35,950 nt of DNA from an uncultured Alphaproteobacteria bacterium (lineage in GTDB: Bacteria > Pseudomonadota > Alphaproteobacteria > Methylaequorales > Methylaequoraceae), in assembly GCA_902563305.1 (NCBI GenBank), contig CACEWP010000003.1, forward strand, positions 1 to 35,950. The letters run 5' to 3'. Both the position numbers and the translations under genes were made by a program. Under the pieces are notes generated by a model. That model searched no databases. It was not told the DNA's origin and worked only from the letters and a program-made list of their open reading frames with translations. Shown here one piece after another: positions 26,416-34,041 of the stretch (position 1 is its first letter; every line of letters begins with the position of its first letter).

Positions 26416-28020
26416 ATGAATATTTCTTTTGATAAAAAATTTATCCTCTTCTTATTAATTTGTTTAGTAATTTATTTCCAAGGAATCTTAAGGTTACCAG
26501 TTATGGACAGGGATGAGGCTAGATTTGCCACTGCGTCTAAAACAATGCTTATTAATGGAGACTATATTGACATACAAATGGTTGACGAGAAAAGGTATAA
26601 AAAACCAATTGGAATTTATTGGTCACAAACTCTGGCCAACACAGTAATTGGAAAATTTCCATACGATAAAATATGGATTTACAGATTACCCTCATTGTTT
26701 GGGATTTTTATAAGTTTCTTAGTGATCTTTTTATTAATTAAGAAAATTGAAAATTCCAATGTTGCTTTCTTGACAGTATTTTTTCTTGCATCATCCATCT
26801 TAACAATTTCTGAAGCTCATCAATCCAAAACAGACGGTTTATTGTTTTTATTCATAACCTTATGTAATTTAATTATTTACAAACTTATTCATGTCCAAAA
26901 ATTAAAAAACTTAGATAAATTGATTTTTTGGATTTCATTCTCAATGGGTATATTAATTAAAGGTCCAATTATTTTGATCTTTACTATTCTGCCATTACTT
27001 CTTTTTTCATTTGTTAAGAAGCAGAATTATCTAAAAAGTATATGGTCAACTTTTGGTTTTTTACTTTTAATTTGTATTACGCTTCCATGGTTTGTCTTGA
27101 TAAATATTAAATCAGGGGGATTATTCTGGCACGAGTCAATTGGAAATGATCTTTTTGAAAAGGTTAAATCTGGAAAGGAGTCACATGGCTTTCCACCTGG
27201 ATATTATAGTTTGCTAATATTTCTTTTCTTCTGGCCTGGCTGTATATTCTTAATCAGTTTGCTCAAAAAAATAAGATTGAATTTCAGAAAAATATTTAAT
27301 AATGACAAATTTTCATTTTATCTTATCTTAAGTTTTCTATGTCCATTTATACTGTTTGAAATGATACCTACCAAACTCCCCCACTATGTTTATCCAGCAT
27401 ATCTTCCTTTGAGTATTTTAATTTCAAAGAACATTATTGCTAATAGTTTTAAGTCAAAAATAATTAGTTATTCTTCAATTCCACTATTAATTTTTCCAAT
27501 TGCAGTAATTGCTTTAATAGTTTTCTCAATTATTCAGTTTTCAAAAGTAGATTTGAATTTTCTAATTATAATATGTTCATTAGTATCTTTCACATTATCT
27601 TTATTTTGGATAAAAATTAAAAAAAATGTTAGGAGTTTGATCATAGCTTCAGGCCTTTTTCAAATATTCACATATTTAGTTCTTATCTTTTTTTTAATAC
27701 CGAGGTTAGAGAATTTATGGATTTCTGAAAAAATAAATAAGATAATTACTAAACATGAAAAAAGTGTTGATAAAGTTTTTACTATTGGATTCAATGAACC
27801 AAGTCTATTATTTTTGACTTCTCATAAATCGAGTAATTCACTAGAGAACTTAGATTTTAATCAAATTAAAGAGAAAAAAATTTTACTAATTATTACTGAG
27901 AAATTTAATAAAAATATTTTAGAAAAAAAAGATTATTCTAGTTTTATACTTATTGATGAATTTGTTGGTTTTAATTATTCGAGAGGTAAAAATGTATATT
28001 TTAAAGTTTACAAGAATTAA
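26416..28020 (+). CDS. ArnT-like family 39 glycosyltransferase (GT-C)
   Basis: The 534-residue protein has about eleven to thirteen membrane segments and the GT-C signature MDRDEARFATASKTML near residues 30-45, where the Asp-Glu pair serves the polyprenyl-phosphate sugar donor in ArnT and PMT enzymes. EAHQSKTDGLLFLF and the KLPHYVYPAYLPLSIL stretch are also ArnT-like. The C-terminal 100 residues form a soluble periplasmic domain. It should transfer a sugar from undecaprenyl phosphate to lipid A or another envelope acceptor on the periplasmic side. Neighbours (GT2, LAB_N, PAP2) support that. Whether the sugar is aminoarabinose is doubtful, since no arnA or arnB is in the window. Confidence 0.88.
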   Translation: MNISFDKKFILFLLICLVIYFQGILRLPVMDRDEARFATASKTMLINGDYIDIQMVDEKRYKKPIGIYWSQTLANTVIGKFPYDKIWIYRLPSLFGIFISFLVIFLLIKKIENSNVAFLTVFFLASSILTISEAHQSKTDGLLFLFITLCNLIIYKLIHVQKLKNLDKLIFWISFSMGILIKGPIILIFTILPLLLFSFVKKQNYLKSIWSTFGFLLLICITLPWFVLINIKSGGLFWHESIGNDLFEKVKSGKESHGFPPGYYSLLIFLFFWPGCIFLISLLKKIRLNFRKIFNNDKFSFYLILSFLCPFILFEMIPTKLPHYVYPAYLPLSILISKNIIANSFKSKIISYSSIPLLIFPIAVIALIVFSIIQFSKVDLNFLIIICSLVSFTLSLFWIKIKKNVRSLIIASGLFQIFTYLVLIFFLIPRLENLWISEKINKIITKHEKSVDKVFTIGFNEPSLLFLTSHKSSNSLENLDFNQIKEKKILLIITEKFNKNILEKKDYSSFILIDEFVGFNYSRGKNVYFKVYKN

Positions 28021-28023
28021 AAT

Positions 28024-28800
28024 ATGAAAAATTTAATAAATTTTGAACTCTTAATATCAATAAGATTTTTTATTTTTATATCGTTTTTTATATTGGTTCT
28101 ATTTCTTTTTTTTGATGTTTATTTATTTGAACTATCTAGATCTTTCCCTGGAATTTTATTTAGTTTTTTCAAAAACATTATTGATCCACTTTCAAGTATT
28201 TTAGATCCTTTAAATTTGATCATAATTTGTTTGCTTACTTTATTATTAAATTCAAATGTTAAAGTAATTATTAAAAATGAAAAAAAATTTGAAATAATTA
28301 GGTCCAAAACTGATTTTGATATAGAAAAAGTAAAAGATCTCTTTGCATATACATCTCTTGTTTGTAGGCATTTTGTTTTTTCATTAGCACTTGCAGGAAT
28401 ATTTTGTAATATTTTGAAATACGTTTTTGGTGTATCCAGACCTAAATACTTTTTTTTAGAGGGATATGAAAGAATTAATTTTTTTAATTTAGAACATAAA
28501 GTAAGTTCATTTCCTTCAGGACATACTCAAGCTGCTTTTACTTTAGCAGTTCTAATAATTATCTATTCTAAAAGATATTATTTTGTAATTATCAGCTTTG
28601 CAATTTTAATGGGTTTATCAAGAATTTTTATGTCTATGCATTTTCCCAGTGATATTGTTGCAGGAGCTTATTTAGGCTCGTTAGTGCCGATTATTCTTTA
28701 TAACTTAAGTTTTAAATATAAAATTGAAAAAATAAAAAAAAAACATGATTTCTTTTTTAAAGATCTTGTAAGATTAATGTACTGGAGAATGTTCATATGA
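28024..28800 (+). CDS. PAP2-family membrane phosphatase
   Basis: This 258-residue integral membrane protein has the complete three-part PAP2 acid-phosphatase signature: K132 through R139-P140 in KYVFGVSRP, PSGH at 164-167, and SR-x5-H-x3-D at 199-210 (SRIFMSMHFPSD). It likely removes phosphate from a lipid such as undecaprenyl diphosphate, phosphatidate or lipid A; LpxE- and LpxF-like roles are possible given the neighbours. It starts three bases after the ArnT-like stop and overlaps the next gene by four bases (ATGA). Confidence 0.9.
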   Translation: MKNLINFELLISIRFFIFISFFILVLFLFFDVYLFELSRSFPGILFSFFKNIIDPLSSILDPLNLIIICLLTLLLNSNVKVIIKNEKKFEIIRSKTDFDIEKVKDLFAYTSLVCRHFVFSLALAGIFCNILKYVFGVSRPKYFFLEGYERINFFNLEHKVSSFPSGHTQAAFTLAVLIIIYSKRYYFVIISFAILMGLSRIFMSMHFPSDIVAGAYLGSLVPIILYNLSFKYKIEKIKKKHDFFFKDLVRLMYWRMFI

Positions 28801-29117
28801 AAAAAATTCTTTTCTCTATTTTTTTAATTTTTTGCCTATCTATTTCGTTCAAGAATGCCAAATCTGCAAATTGGTGCAAAGCAATTTATAATCAAAATAT
28901 GACTGATGGTCAGTTGAAAGAACAACTATCTAAATGTAAAAACTCGGACAACGTATTTTTTGCTATACATACTGGATTCCAAAATGCAGGCCATCTTCTA
29001 AATTCACTAGTAGCAGAATATTGTGACATAAGAAGGAATATAGTTTCAACTAAACCTAGAAATGGTGACCCATATTTTACGGCGGTTTGCGAATTTAGAC
29101 GTCATATTTTAAGATAA
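28797..29117 (+). CDS. Small secreted four-cysteine protein of unknown function
   Basis: I do not recognise this 106-residue protein. It has a clear Sec signal peptide (MKKILFSIFLIFCL, with likely cleavage after residue 23). The mature part keeps four cysteines, C27, C47, C76 and C98, which could form two disulfides in the periplasm. The stretch FFAIHTGFQNAGHLLNSLVAEYCD (split around residues 54-77) contains two histidines, H58 and H66, and looks like a conserved core. Its ATG overlaps the PAP2 stop as ATGA, so it is translated with the lipid-modification genes. An envelope role next to PAP2 and ArnT is an inference from position only. Confidence 0.8.
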   Translation: MKKILFSIFLIFCLSISFKNAKSANWCKAIYNQNMTDGQLKEQLSKCKNSDNVFFAIHTGFQNAGHLLNSLVAEYCDIRRNIVSTKPRNGDPYFTAVCEFRRHILR

Positions 29118-29155
29118 ATCACTAAACAATTTTGTAATAAGTCGTTTTAAGAAAT

Positions 29156-29329
29156 ATGCTTAGTTTAATTCATAGTCTTAGATTAGATAGAAACAAAGAA
29201 AAAACTAATTTTTCATTTAAAAAAGATCTTGATAACTACAACACTTCTGAACTGATTCCAGCGTCATCTGCTGTTTTAAGCAACAAACAACTATCTTCAA
29301 ATTGGCTTTCTATTTACAGAAAACAATAA
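29156..29329 (+). CDS. Candidate 57-residue small protein
   Basis: An ATG at 29156 opens a 57-codon frame that ends in a TAA lying inside the stem of a strong terminator hairpin, the layout expected of a real short gene. The product (starting MLSLIHSLRLDRN, ending WLSIYRKQ) is basic, has no cysteine, no membrane segment and no family I know. An upstream AAGAA is at best a weak ribosome binding site. In DNA this rich in A and T, 57 codons without a stop is uncommon but possible by chance. It lies 38 bases after the secreted four-cysteine gene. Confidence 0.5.
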   Translation: MLSLIHSLRLDRNKEKTNFSFKKDLDNYNTSELIPASSAVLSNKQLSSNWLSIYRKQ

Positions 29330-29356
29330 AACCCCAGTGAAACTAGGGTTTTATTG
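29324..29356 (+). terminator. Strong hairpin terminator
   Basis: The arms CAATAAAACCC (29324-29334) and GGGTTTTATTG (29346-29356) pair perfectly over 11 bp. Inside, after one C-A mismatch, AGT and ACT pair again around a GAA triloop. The TTTTATT tract on the right arm supplies the U-rich run, so it looks like an intrinsic terminator; the A-rich left arm would give one on the other strand too. It would end the ArnT–PAP2–secreted-protein run. Confidence 0.75.
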
Positions 29357-29443
29357 GAGGAAATTAAAATAGACTTGAAACTAGTAATAACAAAAATATT
29401 GATGAGAATGTTATTGCACAAAATTTCGTTATTATCATACTAG
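29356..29443 (+). other. Orphan Shine-Dalgarno with a possible tiny reading frame
   Basis: GGAGG at 29356-29360 is a perfect Shine-Dalgarno core just after the terminator stem. In the following frame a TTG (29375) opens 22 codons ending at TAG 29441-29443; an ATG at 29402 is in the same frame. The predicted peptide is Lys- and Leu/Ile-rich. The distance from GGAGG to the TTG is 14 bases, longer than usual. Translation is unproven; the site could instead be chance or part of an RNA structure. Confidence 0.2.
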
Positions 29444-29447
29444 CCCA

Positions 29448-29496
29448 AAATCAATATATAGTAAGTTATATTATAAGTCAAACAATATATTGATTT
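29448..29496. repeat. 12-bp inverted repeat upstream of the lipid-modification operon
   Basis: AAATCAATATAT (29448-29459) and ATATATTGATTT (29485-29496) are exact reverse complements, 25 bases apart, 42 bases before the first gene of the operon. The spacer itself contains TATATTATA-like -10 candidates. The spacing and dyad suit a regulator binding two half-sites around a promoter, or an RNA stem. The arms are almost all A and T, so some self-complementarity is expected by chance, though 12 perfect pairs is long. Confidence 0.4.
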
Positions 29497-29538
29497 ATTT
29501 TGTTTAATTTAATTTTTTTTTTTTTAAAATCATTCTTA

Positions 29539-30771
29539 ATGAGTAAATTAAAAATAGCCGTAATAGGAAGTGGCATTTCTGGGTTATCAACTGCATGGTA
29601 CTTAGCGAAAAAGTATGATGTTGATATTTATGAAAAAAATAATTATTTTGGTGGGCATTCAAACACTCACTCATTCAAATTTAAAAATAGTGAATTAAGC
29701 ATTGATACAGGTTTTATTGTTTTTAATGAAAAAAATTACCCAAATTTATGTAGTTTTTTTAAACTATTAAATGTAAATTCTTACGAAAGTGATATGTCAT
29801 TCTCAGTATCAATGAATAAAGGAAAATTAGAATATTCAGGATCTTCACTATTATCAATCTTTGCTCAAAAAAAAAATTTATTTAACTTTAAATTTCTTAA
29901 AATGCTCTATGAAATTGTAAGATTTTACAATGAGGCTGAAGCAGATAGAAAAGTCTTTACTAATCTAACGATTTGTGAATATTTGGATTTGAAAAAATAT
30001 TCTCACTATTTTAAGTATAATCATTTATTTCCAATGGCATCAAGTATTTGGTCATCTCCAATTAGTAAAATTCCTGACTATCCATTTGTAGAGTTTGTAA
30101 ATTTTTTCTCTAATCATGGACTATTGAGAATTTTTAATAGACCTAAATGGCGTACAGTAGACGGGGGAAGCAAAGAATATGTAAAAAAAATTTTAATGAA
30201 TAAAAGAATTAAATCATTTAAGTCTTCAAAAGCAGTTATCAAAAAAAAAAAAAGTAAATGGGAGGTACAAAGTAATAAAAAAAAAAAATATTATGATCAC
30301 GTAGTTGTAAGTGTTCATTCCGATCAAGTGAAAGACTTAGTTTTTTACCCCAAGTACAAAGATTTAGAAATATTCTCAAAAATAAAATATAGTAAAAATA
30401 AAGTATATCTGCATTCAGATCCCAAATTAATGCCAAGAAGAAAAGATGTCTGGGCAAGCTGGAATTATATAGAAAATAAATCTGGAATAACAGTTACATA
30501 TTGGATGAATTTATTACAAAAAATTGGAACTGATAAAGACTTTTTTGTGACACTAAACCCTGAGCACCCTCCAGAGTCTAATAAAATTGAAAAAGAAATC
30601 ATATATGATCATCCCATTTATGACTTAGAAACTTTTAAAAACCAAGCTAAAATAGAATTGTTGCAGGGAAAAGAAAATTTATGGTTCTGTGGAGCTTACC
30701 TTGGATATGGTTTTCACGAGGATGGTATAAAGTCTGGTATAAAAGTGGCAAAAAAATTACTTAAAGGGTAA
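29539..30771 (+). CDS. NAD(P)/FAD-dependent oxidoreductase of the DUF1365/cyclopropane-synthase cluster
   Basis: From the ATG at 29539 the protein is 410 residues and begins MSKLKIAVIGSGISGLSTAW, a GxGxxG dinucleotide fold, followed by YEKNNYFGGHSNT, the second FAD-contact motif. DTGFIVFNEKNYPNL, WRTVDGGSKEYVKKI and the C-terminal FCGAYLGYGFHEDGIKSG are typical of the flavin amine-oxidase-like proteins always found beside DUF1365 and a cyclopropane-synthase homologue. A TTG 39 bases upstream would add a tail encoded largely by a T13 tract, which is unlikely. It probably oxidises or desaturates a membrane fatty acyl chain; that is inferred from the cluster. The coding region contains A13 and A12 runs. 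Confidence 0.88.
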   Translation: MSKLKIAVIGSGISGLSTAWYLAKKYDVDIYEKNNYFGGHSNTHSFKFKNSELSIDTGFIVFNEKNYPNLCSFFKLLNVNSYESDMSFSVSMNKGKLEYSGSSLLSIFAQKKNLFNFKFLKMLYEIVRFYNEAEADRKVFTNLTICEYLDLKKYSHYFKYNHLFPMASSIWSSPISKIPDYPFVEFVNFFSNHGLLRIFNRPKWRTVDGGSKEYVKKILMNKRIKSFKSSKAVIKKKKSKWEVQSNKKKKYYDHVVVSVHSDQVKDLVFYPKYKDLEIFSKIKYSKNKVYLHSDPKLMPRRKDVWASWNYIENKSGITVTYWMNLLQKIGTDKDFFVTLNPEHPPESNKIEKEIIYDHPIYDLETFKNQAKIELLQGKENLWFCGAYLGYGFHEDGIKSGIKVAKKLLKG

Positions 30772-30777
30772 TAAATT

Positions 30778-31539
30778 ATGAGTCAAATAATTTTTCAAGA
30801 CGATAGTCTTTTTGAAGGAGTAATAACTCACTTTAGAACCCAACCTTTTACACATAGTTTTAAATATTATGCTACATATTTTTGGTTAGATATAAAAGAT
30901 CCTCTCGAGAATTTTCTTTTAAAAAAAAATAGATTTAGTTTATTCTCTTTCAACGAGAAGAATCATGGTAAAATTAACAGAAAAGATTCGTTGTATGGAT
31001 CAATAATTAATAATCTAAGAAGAATAAGCGATACAAAGATTGATCAAATAAAGATTTTGTGTCTTCCTGATATTTTAGGTTACTCATTTAACCCAATTTC
31101 AGTTTTTATAGCTTTTGATAGATTAAAGAAAGCAAAAATTGTTATATTTGAAGTTAATAATACTTTTAATGAAAGGCATGCATACTACTGTCAGATTTTA
31201 AAAAATAAAAAGTTTTTTTTTTTTAAAAAAAAACTTTATGTTTCACCTTTTTTTAAAGTTCAAGGGGCATATAAAATAGAGTTAAAGATGATAAATAAAA
31301 AAATCTCTCTTAATATTGATTATGAAGTAAAACGAAAGAAAGTATTTAGTGCAAACTTTTCTGGAAAAACACTTGAGCTTAATTCTAAAAATTTAATTAA
31401 AGTATTTTTAAAAAGAATTTTCCAAAATATAAAGATAACTTTTGGAATATATTTTCAAGCCTTGAAACTATTCATTAAAGGGGCTAAATATATAAAAAAA
31501 CCTTCTAAACCAATTAATGATTTTACAGTAATTAAATAA
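30778..31539 (+). CDS. DUF1365 family protein
   Basis: This 253-residue protein matches DUF1365: an N-terminal EGVITHFRTQPFTHSFKY, WLDIKDPLENFLL, the central LCLPDILGYSFNPISVFIAFD (about residues 100-120), VNNTFNERHAYY, and VSPFFKVQGAYKIEL. The family has no signal peptide and no proven reaction but is linked to methyl- or furan-fatty-acid and cyclopropane gene sets. It follows the oxidoreductase by six bases and shares its final base with the next start codon. The coding region contains a T12A9 tract at 31213-31233. Confidence 0.9.
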   Translation: MSQIIFQDDSLFEGVITHFRTQPFTHSFKYYATYFWLDIKDPLENFLLKKNRFSLFSFNEKNHGKINRKDSLYGSIINNLRRISDTKIDQIKILCLPDILGYSFNPISVFIAFDRLKKAKIVIFEVNNTFNERHAYYCQILKNKKFFFFKKKLYVSPFFKVQGAYKIELKMINKKISLNIDYEVKRKKVFSANFSGKTLELNSKNLIKVFLKRIFQNIKITFGIYFQALKLFIKGAKYIKKPSKPINDFTVIK

Positions 31540-32726
31540 TGATCAATTCAGATTTTAATAAAAAATTAGATTTATTTTTTGAAGTGCTTTCTCAAAGTAA
31601 ATTTGGAAGTATTACTGTCGAGTATAAAAAAGAAATACTATTCAAATATAATGGACAGTATGAGGGCCCGGACTCGAAGATCATTATAAGGAAAAAAAAA
31701 TGTTTAGACGATTTTTTTATAAAAGGTGATTTAGGATGGGCAGAAAGCTTTATTCAAGAAAATTGGAGCACACCTAATCTTACAAACTTTTTAGAATGGG
31801 GTGCAAAGAACTTTCATGAATTTTCAAAATTTATAAGGGGTAAGTGGTATATTATTTTTTATTTAAGAATTATGCATTTCTTCAATAGAAATACAAAAAA
31901 TGGATCTCAAAAAAATATTAAATTTCATTATGATTTGGGCAATCACTTTTATCGATCATGGTTAGATAAATCGATGACATATTCATCAGCTATTTTTAAA
32001 AACAAAAGAGATGACTTATATGATGCACAAATAAATAAATATAAGAATCTCGCAGAGTTAATTAATGTAAAAAAAAATGAGAAAATATTGGAAATTGGTT
32101 GTGGCTGGGGTGGTTTTAGTGAGTTTCTTGCTCAAAACTATGAGGCTAAAGTAACCGCAATTACAATTTCCGAAAATCAGTACAAATCTGTGAAACAGAA
32201 TATTCTGCGAAAAAAATTAAATGATTTAGTTGATGTTAAATTAATTGATTATAGAGATGTTTCTGGAAAATTTGATAAGATAGTCTCGATAGAAATGTTC
32301 GAAGCTGTAGGGGAAAAATACTGGGAAGATTATTTTAAAATTTTAAGTAATAATCTGAAAAATGATGGGTGTATTGGTCTTCAAACTATCACAATTGATA
32401 ATAAGTTTTTTACAAAGTATAGGAAATTTCCAGATTTTATTCAGACATACATTTTTCCAGGTGGTATGCTTCCATCGATTGAAGCAATGAGTCAAGTTTT
32501 GGATAAAAATGGCTTGAAAGTAGATTCTCATTTCATGTTTGGAGACCACTACGCAAAAACTCTCGAATTTTGGAGAAAGTCTTTTGAAAATTCGTGGGAC
32601 AGTATTAGAAATATGGGCTTCAATGACACATTTAAAAGAATGTGGAATTACTATCTAAGTTATTGTCAGGGTGGTTTTCAATCTGGGAATATAAATGTTG
32701 GTCAATTCTTGATTAAGAAAATTTAA
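31539..32726 (+). CDS. Cyclopropane-fatty-acid-synthase family SAM methyltransferase with variant active site
   Basis: The 395-residue enzyme has the family order FHYDLGNHFYRSWLDKSMTY (129-148, in part), the SAM loop EIGCGWGG (185-192), VSIEMFEAVGEKYW (249-262), FPGGMLPS and the C-terminal YCQGGFQSGNINVGQF. It should methylate or cyclopropanate double bonds of membrane phospholipid chains. Compared with E. coli CfaS, the bicarbonate-binding cysteine 139 appears as serine (S149 in MTYSSAIF) and histidine 266 as glutamine (Q282 in LQTITI), while the key glutamate (E256) remains. It sits between DUF1365 and a transporter, as in clusters tied to methylated or furan fatty acids. True cyclopropane formation is therefore uncertain. 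Confidence 0.9.
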   Translation: MINSDFNKKLDLFFEVLSQSKFGSITVEYKKEILFKYNGQYEGPDSKIIIRKKKCLDDFFIKGDLGWAESFIQENWSTPNLTNFLEWGAKNFHEFSKFIRGKWYIIFYLRIMHFFNRNTKNGSQKNIKFHYDLGNHFYRSWLDKSMTYSSAIFKNKRDDLYDAQINKYKNLAELINVKKNEKILEIGCGWGGFSEFLAQNYEAKVTAITISENQYKSVKQNILRKKLNDLVDVKLIDYRDVSGKFDKIVSIEMFEAVGEKYWEDYFKILSNNLKNDGCIGLQTITIDNKFFTKYRKFPDFIQTYIFPGGMLPSIEAMSQVLDKNGLKVDSHFMFGDHYAKTLEFWRKSFENSWDSIRNMGFNDTFKRMWNYYLSYCQGGFQSGNINVGQFLIKKI

Positions 32727-32727
32727 A

Positions 32728-34011
32728 TTGAAGATAAATTTGAGAGATATCCTCTATGCATCTCCTGCATTTGCATTTGCTATTCCAACATTTCCTGTAA
32801 TGATATTTCTACCAGCTCTTTATACTGAAAGCCTTGGAATGTCAGTGGCAAAAGTTGGTTTATTCCTTTTTATTGCAAAACTAATTGATATCTTAAGTGA
32901 CCCTTTTATTGGATGGCTGAATGATAAAAGAATTCTTAGTAGAAAAGTTTTAATAGTAATTGGATCGATAATATCAGCAATTTCTTTATGTAAATTATTT
33001 TTAATTAGTAAAATTCCTTATGAAGAATATTTACTACTTTGGATTGGTTTATTATACCTAGGTTGGACTATGTTTCAGATACCTTATCTTTCTATAGGTT
33101 ATAATCTTGAAAATGGTTATTTCTATAGAACTAAACTAAGTGCAACTCGCGAATTGTTCATATTAATAGGACTATTTTCTTCTTTATGTATTCCAATGTT
33201 TCTTTCAATAAATAATATTGTTTTGGCAAAATACTTAGTAAAGATGGCATTGGTTACTGGTTTTATAGGAATTTTTTTTTTATGTTTTTTCATTAAAGAT
33301 GATAATAATTTCAAGAAATCAATCTCTATAAAATATTCTCTTACAAACATATTGTCCCATCTAAGATTAAAAAGATTTTTATTTATATGGTTTATAAACT
33401 CATGTGCAAATGTTTTTCCAATGATTTTATTTGCTTTTTACATAACGTATGTATTAGATGGGAATGATTTTGATAGACAGAGGATTTTATTCTTTTATTT
33501 TCTATTTGCTATTATTGGAGTTCCATTTTGGACTCAATTAAGTAAAAAAACAAATAAAGCTAAAGCTTGGTCTGCTTCATTAATATCATCAGCAACTTTT
33601 TTTATTTTTGTAATATTTCTCAATCCTGGAGATTTATTTTTCTTTACATTAATTTCTTGTCTTACAGGATTTTGTCTTGGTGCAGATTTGGTCATTCCAC
33701 CTTCAATTCAGGCAGATATGACAGATATGCATGAACAGAAATACAAAGAAGAAATTTCAGGAGTGCTTTTTTCTCTCATAACAGCAATAACAAAATTATC
33801 ATTTGCTTTAGGAAGCTTTTTTGTTTTTGGTTCTCTAGGTTTATTAGGTTTTGATGCAAATTTACCGACTAGTAGAGAAATTGAGTATTTTATTATTTTT
33901 TCTTATGCCGTTATTCCTATAATTCTAAAGATAATATCTTTCATTAAATTGATAAACTTTAAATCTAGTCATGAGGAGTTAATTAATATTCAAAAGAAAA
34001 TTAACAGATGA
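32728..34011 (+). CDS. MFS transporter, GPH/MelB-like
   Basis: This 427-residue protein has about twelve membrane segments and the glycoside-pentoside-hexuronide (MFS_2) pattern: LPALYTESLGMSVAKVGLF, then AKLIDILSDPFIGWLNDK around residues 50-68, ISGVLFSLITAITKLSFALG late in the protein, and GADLVIPPSIQADMTD. Members in cyclopropane/DUF1365 clusters have unknown cargo; a lipid or lipid-derived solute is only a guess. The start is a TTG at 32728, one base after the previous stop; a second TTG lies at 32740. Confidence 0.85.
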   Translation: MKINLRDILYASPAFAFAIPTFPVMIFLPALYTESLGMSVAKVGLFLFIAKLIDILSDPFIGWLNDKRILSRKVLIVIGSIISAISLCKLFLISKIPYEEYLLLWIGLLYLGWTMFQIPYLSIGYNLENGYFYRTKLSATRELFILIGLFSSLCIPMFLSINNIVLAKYLVKMALVTGFIGIFFLCFFIKDDNNFKKSISIKYSLTNILSHLRLKRFLFIWFINSCANVFPMILFAFYITYVLDGNDFDRQRILFFYFLFAIIGVPFWTQLSKKTNKAKAWSASLISSATFFIFVIFLNPGDLFFFTLISCLTGFCLGADLVIPPSIQADMTDMHEQKYKEEISGVLFSLITAITKLSFALGSFFVFGSLGLLGFDANLPTSREIEYFIIFSYAVIPIILKIISFIKLINFKSSHEELINIQKKINR

Positions 34012-34041
34012 AATAACTAACGAATTGATTATATTATATTA

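Noticed and set aside
29500-29538. TTG at 29500 as start of the FAD oxidoreductase
   Set aside because: The extra 13 residues come mostly from a T13 run and precede the normal nucleotide-binding N-terminus; the ATG at 29539 fits better.
31210-31236. Hairpin AAAGT(n)/A(n)CTTT as a terminator
   Set aside because: It is inside the DUF1365 coding region, made only of homopolymer runs encoding Phe and Lys, with translation continuing through it.
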